21,530 nucleotides of DNA from positions 1 through 21,530 of the IMG/VR virus record IMGVR_UViG_3300044951_001523; one strand, 5' to 3'. A program made the translations under genes and the position numbers. The DNA comes from a virus. The notes under the pieces are model-generated. The model saw only the letters and a list, made by a program, of their open reading frames with translations. It did not search any database and was not told the origin of the DNA. This document shows, piece after piece, positions 16,875 to 21,530 of this stretch (within the stretch, counting starts at the first letter, position 1; the number at the start of each line of letters is the position of its first letter).

Positions 16875-17275
16875 CGTGGTATTTTCACTGAAGCCAGATA
16901 ACTTTCTAAGTCACCGTACAGTGACATCATCATAGCTATTTTGCTATCATAAAATCTAATATAGGGCTTGTGTGGCTTGACATTTTTCTGCGTATTTAGA
17001 TAATACGGGCATCTAATTTTTTTAGTCAACTCTAAGAGAAAGCTATGATAGCTTTGTCCTTCTTGGACCAAAGGAAAATCATAATAAGCAATTTCGGCCA
17101 GCGTAAAGGCCGATACTCCACGATCTGTAAGCCGTAGCCCATCTTGCCTACCGGTACTCCACCATTTGAATATAACATCCTCGATCAGCAATTCGTGATC
17201 AGTGGACAAATGTTTGGGTATCTCGGCTAAAACAGCTTCAGTAATTTGTTGTTTTATTGATTTACGATTGGTCAT
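16871..17275 (-). CDS. conserved T4-like phage protein
   Basis: 134 residues from the ATG at 17275: MTNRKSIKQQITEAVLAEIP, then DVIFKWWSTGRQDGLRLTDR, a CPYYL segment, and PYIRFYDSKIAMMMSLYGDL near the end. The WWxTGRxxGLRLTxxG and YDSKIAMM blocks are ones I recall from T4-like phages of cyanobacteria and freshwater bacteria; no function is assigned. The start lies inside the preceding gene; a GTG seven codons earlier is possible. Last gene of the exonuclease unit. Confidence 0.8.
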   Translation of the reverse strand: MTNRKSIKQQITEAVLAEIPKHLSTDHELLIEDVIFKWWSTGRQDGLRLTDRGVSAFTLAEIAYYDFPLVQEGQSYHSFLLELTKKIRCPYYLNTQKNVKPHKPYIRFYDSKIAMMMSLYGDLESYLASVKIPR

Positions 17276-17561
17276 CTGGGTATACGCACGACCCACTGTT
17301 CATAAACATCACGGTAAACAACGTAGTTTTAAATTGACTGTTAAGCTTCCTGCATAGATTTCTGGCATGTCCAGGATTAGAGAAACTTGTCTTTTTGTAT
17401 TTAGGAGTCGACTCGCTATCCAAATAATGTTGAGATTTCAAATTAATCGGCTGACCATCATAAAACACAGCCCAAATGCCAGAGGCTTCTACCACCTGAT
17501 CGCATTTATATGTTTTTTTGTCTACTATTTCTAGTAGCACTTTTGGGTGAGTTCGACTCAT
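17262..17561 (-). CDS. conserved phage protein of unknown function
   Basis: 99 residues: MSRTHPKVLLEIVDKKTYKC, then GIWAVFYDGQPINLKSQHYL, PKYKKTSFSNPGHARNLCRK and a strand FTVMFM. The GIWAVFYxGxPINLKS and YKKTSFSNPGHAxNL blocks recur, as I recall, in T4-like phage hypotheticals. Overlaps both neighbours by a few bases. Weak ribosome site GGCGGAT. Confidence 0.8.
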   Translation of the reverse strand: MSRTHPKVLLEIVDKKTYKCDQVVEASGIWAVFYDGQPINLKSQHYLDSESTPKYKKTSFSNPGHARNLCRKLNSQFKTTLFTVMFMNSGSCVYPDDQS

Positions 17562-17764
17562 TTAAAAGATCCGCCTTTAATATCGATTTGTATGACGGGG
17601 TTCTCGATAGGTGGTTTATCTAAGCTAGCTGAATAATGGTCAGCAAGGATCTTTGCTAATTCGTCACGTAGCCCGCGAGCCTCAATGATTGGAATAACAA
17701 CATCCTTACCCTGCTTACTCTCTAAGATAGAAACCTTATCAATGAACCTCTTCACGTGAATCAT
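17558..17764 (-). CDS. conserved small phage protein
   Basis: 68 residues: MIHVKRFIDKVSILESKQGK, then VVIPIIEARGLRDELAKILA and a C-terminal strand IQIDIKGGSFK. The EARxLRDELAKxLAD helix is shared with small proteins of T4-like phages, from recall. ATGA overlaps at both ends (17558-17561 and 17761-17764). Function unknown. Confidence 0.8.
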   Translation of the reverse strand: MIHVKRFIDKVSILESKQGKDVVIPIIEARGLRDELAKILADHYSASLDKPPIENPVIQIDIKGGSFK

Positions 17765-18219
17765 AGATTATTTATCACATTTTCTGCTTCAGTCCGTGTT
17801 TTGTAAGGGCCCGAGTACTTATATCGTTGAATGAAGATGTACTTGGGACAAAAAATAATCTCATTCTCTCCAGACTGGTCGACTACAAACCATCCCGCTA
17901 CATAAAAACATTTACTGTTTGGCGTTTTAGTGTATAGATGCACCCTGCGCTTAATATCTAAAATTGAATTATGTACCGGTTCTGTAGTTGGATAATGTGA
18001 GAATGGTAGTTCTATCTTTGTTTTATTGGTTTTTAGTGTTTGAAACTCAATACGGGTACTACGTTTTAGTTCAGTAGTGCTAGTGTAATGAGTATTGATC
18101 CCGTTTATTTTAAGATCCACCCCAGTACCGTTGGCAATAACATTTCCAACTTTCTTGTCACCGTCAGTGACAACCCAGTATTGATTTTTAATCACCGGTT
18201 TTGCAATTAGTGTTTTCAT
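17761..18219 (-). CDS. conserved T4-like phage protein
   Basis: 152 residues from the ATG at 18219: MKTLIAKPVIKNQYWVVTDG, a strand-rich body, SILDIKRRVHLYTKTPNSKC, YVAGWFVVDQ, then CPKYIFIQRYKYSGPYKT. The opening IAKPVIKNxxWVV and the ending CPKxIxxxRYxYxGPFKT are characteristic, from recall, of a T4-like cyanophage hypothetical. Start chosen for its ATGA overlap with the gene upstream; an ATG three codons earlier is in frame. Function unknown. Confidence 0.85.
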   Translation of the reverse strand: MKTLIAKPVIKNQYWVVTDGDKKVGNVIANGTGVDLKINGINTHYTSTTELKRSTRIEFQTLKTNKTKIELPFSHYPTTEPVHNSILDIKRRVHLYTKTPNSKCFYVAGWFVVDQSGENEIIFCPKYIFIQRYKYSGPYKTRTEAENVINNL

Positions 18220-18491
18220 ATATTCCATGTTCCTTTAGTATAATCCCAATGTCTATTATCATATATTTTAACAGAAAATACGTAACTTAGCAAGCCTATG
18301 GTTATTTCGGGGCCAGCATGATCCCTACCTCGCCAATGAAGATCACATTCAAAATATAATAGATTTTCAGAAAATCGAGTTAGCTCTATCTCCCAACATT
18401 TGTTTTTCGTAATAACTCCACTACGGCTAAAGATACTTTTGAAGGTATCTTGAATCCATGGTATGTCAATCACAAACTTACAATGTAGCAT
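18216..18491 (-). CDS. conserved T4-like phage protein
   Basis: 91 residues: MLHCKFVIDIPWIQDTFKSI, FSRSGVITKNKCWEIELTR, then LHWRGRDHAGPEITIGLLSY and KIYDNRHWDYTKGTWNI. Strand-rich, with a GRDHAGP turn and an IYDxRHW motif found, from recall, in T4-like phage hypotheticals. Overlaps the preceding gene by 14 bases and has a weak ribosome site. Function unknown. Confidence 0.8.
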   Translation of the reverse strand: MLHCKFVIDIPWIQDTFKSIFSRSGVITKNKCWEIELTRFSENLLYFECDLHWRGRDHAGPEITIGLLSYVFSVKIYDNRHWDYTKGTWNI

Positions 18492-18939
18492 GGTCTTTCG
18501 TCAGTTCACATACCAACCTAAAATGGTCATATGCCTTTCGAACTGCCTCGTTCTGCATTAGCTTTTCGGCTTCGGCGATCATGGCCTGGACACCTGCTTC
18601 TACACAGTCTTGGATACATAGCCCGCTCAGGGTGCAAAGATCATCTCCAAACTCTTTAGCAAGTTTATTCCAGGCCTTGCGCTGACCTTCTGTAATGGGA
18701 GTTCGCTGTGGTCGTAGTTCGCTTGCTTTACTGATGGCCTTGCAAATAGCATTCTCGGCAACTCGGCCTGCAGCAATCATAGCAGCGTGGTTGGGATTGA
18801 CATTGTACCTACGACTAATCCCACCAGGATAACACATTACAAGATGGTCACCCTTTGGGAAACTAGCCAGATAGTCACCGTCGTACTCGGCTATAGGGTT
18901 GTACCTATTCCCGACTTTTTCATAGTAAATTTTACTCAC
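18478..18939 (-). CDS. conserved T4-like phage protein, GTG start
   Basis: 153 residues. KIYYEKVGNRYNPIAEYDGD, then SFPKGDHLVMCYPGGISRRY, NPNHAAMIAAGRVAENAICK and a helical C-terminus. The GxRYxPIxEYDxDYLxSFPxGxHLV and RRYNxxPxxAAMIAA blocks are, from recall, strongly conserved in T4-like myoviruses. The GTG overlaps the preceding TGA (GTGA at 18936-18939), which fixes the start. Function unknown; possibly linked to DNA metabolism, by its neighbours. Confidence 0.85.
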   Translation of the reverse strand: MSKIYYEKVGNRYNPIAEYDGDYLASFPKGDHLVMCYPGGISRRYNVNPNHAAMIAAGRVAENAICKAISKASELRPQRTPITEGQRKAWNKLAKEFGDDLCTLSGLCIQDCVEAGVQAMIAEAEKLMQNEAVRKAYDHFRLVCELTKDHATL

Positions 18940-19172
18940 AGCATATACTTTTTCAAATAGGCAGTGGTCATAGATAGGTCATCGGTATCGATGTTATCAT
19001 CAATCTCAACCAACAACAATTGAATTAGCTGGTCAGCCATTGCAACCTCATCGCCACTCAGCGTATCTCGCCACTCTAGATAATCATCTTCAGAATCAAT
19101 CGCCCACATTGTATCAAGCATAGCAACTTGCTTTGGTGTCAATCCAGTAATTACAATTCCATTCTTGTCCAT
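18936..19172 (-). CDS. conserved small T4-like protein
   Basis: 78 residues from the ATG at 19172: MDKNGIVITGLTPKQVAMLD, then TMWAIDSEDDYLEWRDTLSG and a helical, acidic C-terminus. The GLTxxQxxMLDxMWxIDxExDYxxW pattern recurs in T4-like phages next to DNA replication genes, as I recall. GGGAG 6 bases upstream decides this start over one ten codons earlier. Function unknown. Confidence 0.8.
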   Translation of the reverse strand: MDKNGIVITGLTPKQVAMLDTMWAIDSEDDYLEWRDTLSGDEVAMADQLIQLLLVEIDDNIDTDDLSMTTAYLKKYML

Positions 19173-19194
19173 GATATTCTCCCAATGTATTATT

Positions 19195-20199
19195 TTACGC
19201 AACGGTGAGGTTGCCTTTGTATGCAGAATTCAGCCACTTAGCATACGTTTCCGCTTGTTCACTGATTTTAGTAAGTTCATACTTACCACAGAACCGCATA
19301 AGATGCACCCCAACCTGAGGTGTAATAGTTCTGCGGACATTGTCGGCGATTGACTTATCAACTGATTCCTTGATTGAATCAGGCTGGGCAGTTAGATCGA
19401 TTAGGGTACGATTACGTTCATAATCGTCACGTACTCGGTGTTCTTCGCCATTATGGTCTACCCATCGTTGTAGCATTATGTTATTCCAATTAAAGCCCTG
19501 TTTATTCCTATCGGCATAGGCTTCAATCAATCCAACCTTATTTTTACTGCCCTTTGTGCGGACTCCCGGATAAGCACTGAATACATTGTCAGTCGCATCT
19601 CCGCGCATACATTTTTCAAATAAATGAAACGCTGGTTCACCCAACAGTTTTGGCTCTTTAGTTTTCTTATCTTTGACAATGCGTCCCTTGTCATCAAAAT
19701 AACCATCAAGTTTAATCAATTGGCCTGAAACACCATTGTATTGCTGTACATTTTCACTGATCAACTGTACATAATCCGTGTCACTTGAAATAATGTAATG
19801 ATTGTCATCTGGATGCAGATGCACAAATCGAGCGATGAGGTCATCAGCCTCCGCAGTTGCGTCACGCAGAACACTGACATTGGTCTTTTCACGTAGAAAT
19901 GTAGTAAACAATTCATACGTTTCCCAGAACATCTTATTTTCTTCCTGTTCCGTCTCCGTCAATGCTTGAGCTACAACAGTACGATTGGCTTTATAAGGTT
20001 TGTAATGATCTTTCCGCCACGAGCGGCCTTCGAGGCAAAAGACAACGTGGTCGATTCCAAATTTACGAACAGCCTGATTAACAGACGATAGCGTAAGATG
20101 TAGTGCCATTCCGATCTTTTCCCAAGTATCACTGTTGCGTGATGCAACGTGTCGGGCACGGAAGAACGTATTTGCTGTATCGATTAGGGCATACTTCAT
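19195..20199 (-). CDS. 5'-3' exonuclease/flap nuclease, T4 RNase H-like
   Basis: 334 residues. The FEN/PIN metal sites are visible: LIDTANTF with Asp7, basic arch YKPYKANR (67-73), TAEADDLIA with Glu117/Asp119/Asp120, SSDTDY with Asp140/Asp142, and RGDATDN (199-205, Asp201/Asp204) followed by the helix-hairpin-helix region PGVRTKGSKN. T4 RNase H (about 305 residues) removes RNA primers from Okazaki fragments; this is the likely role here. GGAG precedes the ATG at 20199; promoter at 20226-20254. First gene of an eight-gene unit. Confidence 0.9.
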   Translation of the reverse strand: MKYALIDTANTFFRARHVASRNSDTWEKIGMALHLTLSSVNQAVRKFGIDHVVFCLEGRSWRKDHYKPYKANRTVVAQALTETEQEENKMFWETYELFTTFLREKTNVSVLRDATAEADDLIARFVHLHPDDNHYIISSDTDYVQLISENVQQYNGVSGQLIKLDGYFDDKGRIVKDKKTKEPKLLGEPAFHLFEKCMRGDATDNVFSAYPGVRTKGSKNKVGLIEAYADRNKQGFNWNNIMLQRWVDHNGEEHRVRDDYERNRTLIDLTAQPDSIKESVDKSIADNVRRTITPQVGVHLMRFCGKYELTKISEQAETYAKWLNSAYKGNLTVA

Positions 20200-20225
20200 T
20201 AAAACTCCAAAGTCTATGAAAAACT

Positions 20226-20254
20226 ATTATACATTAAACCATAATTAAAGTCAA
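20226..20254 (-). promoter_or_regulatory. promoter of the exonuclease unit
   Basis: TTGACT (20249-20254), 17 bp, TATAAT (20226-20231), preceded by ATG, giving a TG extension. AT-rich spacer, unlike the early repeat type. The preceding gene stops 7 bases upstream. Confidence 0.85.
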
Positions 20255-20261
20255 TCTTTTT

Positions 20262-20711
20262 CTAACTTACCTCAGTTCTACCATTACCCAAATCCCTACT
20301 CCTAATCACCCGAACATCTCGGTTATCGGGATCAGCTTGATTTTGTTCGTAGATTTCTAAAGCAATATTCCTGCAGACCGTCTGAAACCAACGGTCCACG
20401 ATAACCGTATCAGCATCATCATCACGCATCTTGTATCCGGCTTTGATTAGATTCAACAAAAATTTGTCATTCCAATCCAACTCAAATGACCCGTTATTAA
20501 TATCAGTTGGGTCGATTTCTACTTTAAGTATGTTGATATATGGTTGGTTGTTGAGTGTGGCGGTTTCTTTAGCAGTTGGCGGTGGAGGTTCAACCTTTTG
20601 AGGACGAGGCTTCCGTGGTTTCTTCTCCTTTACTACTGCAACGGGTGGAATATCTACAGGAGGGGGTGTTTCGGGTTCAGATGTAAACCATTTTTTAAAT
20701 TTATTAAGCAT
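20262..20711 (-). CDS. conserved phage protein with proline-rich linker
   Basis: 149 residues from the ATG at 20711: MLNKFKKWFTSEPETPPPVD, a basic/proline linker (KEKKPRKPRPQK, VEPPPPTAKE), then a globular part with SFELDWNDKFLLNLIKAGY, IVDRWFQTVCRNIALEIYEQ and NRDVRVIRSRDLG. The SGSFELDWNDKF and VDRWFQxVCRN blocks are, from recall, conserved in T4-like phages, where the protein is unassigned. AAGGA seven bases upstream. Its start lies inside the end of the UvsE gene. Confidence 0.8.
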   Translation of the reverse strand: MLNKFKKWFTSEPETPPPVDIPPVAVVKEKKPRKPRPQKVEPPPPTAKETATLNNQPYINILKVEIDPTDINNGSFELDWNDKFLLNLIKAGYKMRDDDADTVIVDRWFQTVCRNIALEIYEQNQADPDNRDVRVIRSRDLGNGRTEVS

Positions 20712-21530
20712 TAATTGTTCCTTGATTTTTAGTATATCTATCATAGAGTTGACGAGACCCTAAGTTTTTAGATTTGCACTCACACATTATATCAAATTCC
20801 TCTAGAAATGTCAATGCCCAATCATTAACTGCGTCTGACCACAGATAGTTACTATGGGCTCTGAGCTTTTGTTTCTTGTGTCCAGAAGCTAGTAGAGTGG
20901 CAAGATCGGGGCGCTGGTCTCCGGGAAAATCTCCGAGTACGTCTTCGCGAGATACACTGTAATGCATAGTAGGACGCTTACCTCGCCAACTATCAACAAT
21001 CCTTTTAATACGGTCATCAGATGCTTCAATATATTCTCCTGTGTGTACCCAATGGTGATGCACATCTAACACCAAAGCGAGATCGTGTGCCAATTCGAGG
21101 CTAGAGTCGATTCCCCAGGTGAGTTCGTCATTTTCGATAGTAATACAGTTTCTCGCCTCTGGTGAGAGACGTTGAAGTGCGGCTTTAATACCGGCTGGAC
21201 CTTCTCGACCTGATATGTGTACGTTGATTTTAAAGTCTTGGAAAGTCTTGCCGTATCCCAACCACCTGACCATATCTGCATGATATTCAAATTCCTCTAT
21301 ACTCTTATTTACTACTTCTTCGCGGCTACTCGCAAGAACTGTGAATTGTCCAGGATGAAATGATAAACGCACATCATTTGCTCGGGCTGTTTCACCAATA
21401 GGAGCAAACCAATCAGCTAACATCTTTTGAATATCAGTAGATTGCCAAAAAGGTTTCCAATCCTCGTGAGTATAAAATGAAAGCATATCGCTGGTCAATC
21501 TAACCATGCGCAATTCAGGATCTAGTGAGC
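20704..21530 (-). CDS. UV-damage endonuclease UvsE/UVDE-like, N-terminus cut by window
   Basis: About 275 residues visible; the reading frame is open to the window edge, so the ATG-like starts near 21510 are internal. RMVRLTSDML, LSFHPGQFTVLAS, INVHISGREG, ITIENDELTWG, LVLDVHHHWVH and MHYSVSRED are the ordered metal-binding blocks of the UVDE TIM barrel. The enzyme nicks DNA 5' of pyrimidine dimers, giving ATP-independent UV repair. The residue two before the late His, a metal-site lysine in Thermus UVDE as I recall, is Thr here. The 3' end overlaps the next gene by 8 bases. Confidence 0.88.
   Translation of the reverse strand, partial: SLDPELRMVRLTSDMLSFYTHEDWKPFWQSTDIQKMLADWFAPIGETARANDVRLSFHPGQFTVLASSREEVVNKSIEEFEYHADMVRWLGYGKTFQDFKINVHISGREGPAGIKAALQRLSPEARNCITIENDELTWGIDSSLELAHDLALVLDVHHHWVHTGEYIEASDDRIKRIVDSWRGKRPTMHYSVSREDVLGDFPGDQRPDLATLLASGHKKQKLRAHSNYLWSDAVNDWALTFLEEFDIMCECKSKNLGSRQLYDRYTKNQGTINA

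Overview
The window looks like a piece of a large tailed-phage genome, most likely a T4-like myovirus from an uncultured, probably freshwater, source. Almost everything is on the minus strand. Genes are short, packed with 4-base ATGA overlaps, and mostly unrecognised. The recognisable genes are phage nucleic-acid functions: a T4 RNase H/FEN-type 5'-3' exonuclease, a UvsE-type UV-damage endonuclease, an ATP-dependent RNA ligase, a Lar-like zinc protein and an HExxH metallopeptidase. An Ala/Pro/Lys-rich secreted protein and an entericidin-like lipoprotein resemble proteins of Beta/Gammaproteobacteria, so a betaproteobacterial host is a guess and not a demonstration. No tRNA, rRNA, CRISPR array, integrase or insertion sequence was seen. 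No stretch over 300 bases lacks a gene; the longest gaps (15726-15827 and 16291-16385) are leader regions.

Layout, in transcription order from the right edge. (1) 21530-14944 is a block of mostly conserved phage genes: UvsE (cut by the window edge), a proline-rich protein, then the exonuclease followed by seven tightly coupled T4-like hypotheticals, then a secreted low-complexity protein and several small genes. One plus-strand gene (16386-16874), apparently a degenerate member of a GDPD-like family, interrupts this block. A rho-independent terminator at 14898-14924 closes it. (2) 14886-4529 is an early region built of short transcription units. Each starts with a near-perfect sigma70 promoter (TTGACA, 17 bp, TATAAT, usually with an extended -10 TG), then a 25-40 base leader, a strong AAGGA/GGAG site and one to eight small genes. 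In eight cases the stop codon of the preceding gene lies inside the -35 box of the next promoter. This region carries the intact RNA ligase, an apparent N-terminal remnant of a second RNA ligase, and several membrane microproteins. (3) 4584-1 is a single long, ATGA-coupled operon with nine members of a small paralogous family (MN-x-RI start, FAELIVxEC core, HFGVEE tail); two more members lie at 10383-10968.

The most distinctive signals are architectural. The conserved C-terminal FGVEE of the paralogs is encoded by TTCGGAGTTGAAGAATGA, which at the same time supplies the Shine-Dalgarno GGAG and the overlapping ATG of the next gene. Two proteins that otherwise look unrelated to the family carry the same tail, which suggests selection or recombination at the nucleotide level. 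The early promoters behave like repeated cassettes, with exact repeats of 35-59 bp. Protein-family calls are from recall and motif reading, without database searches. Two or three places look frameshifted at homopolymers and could be assembly errors.
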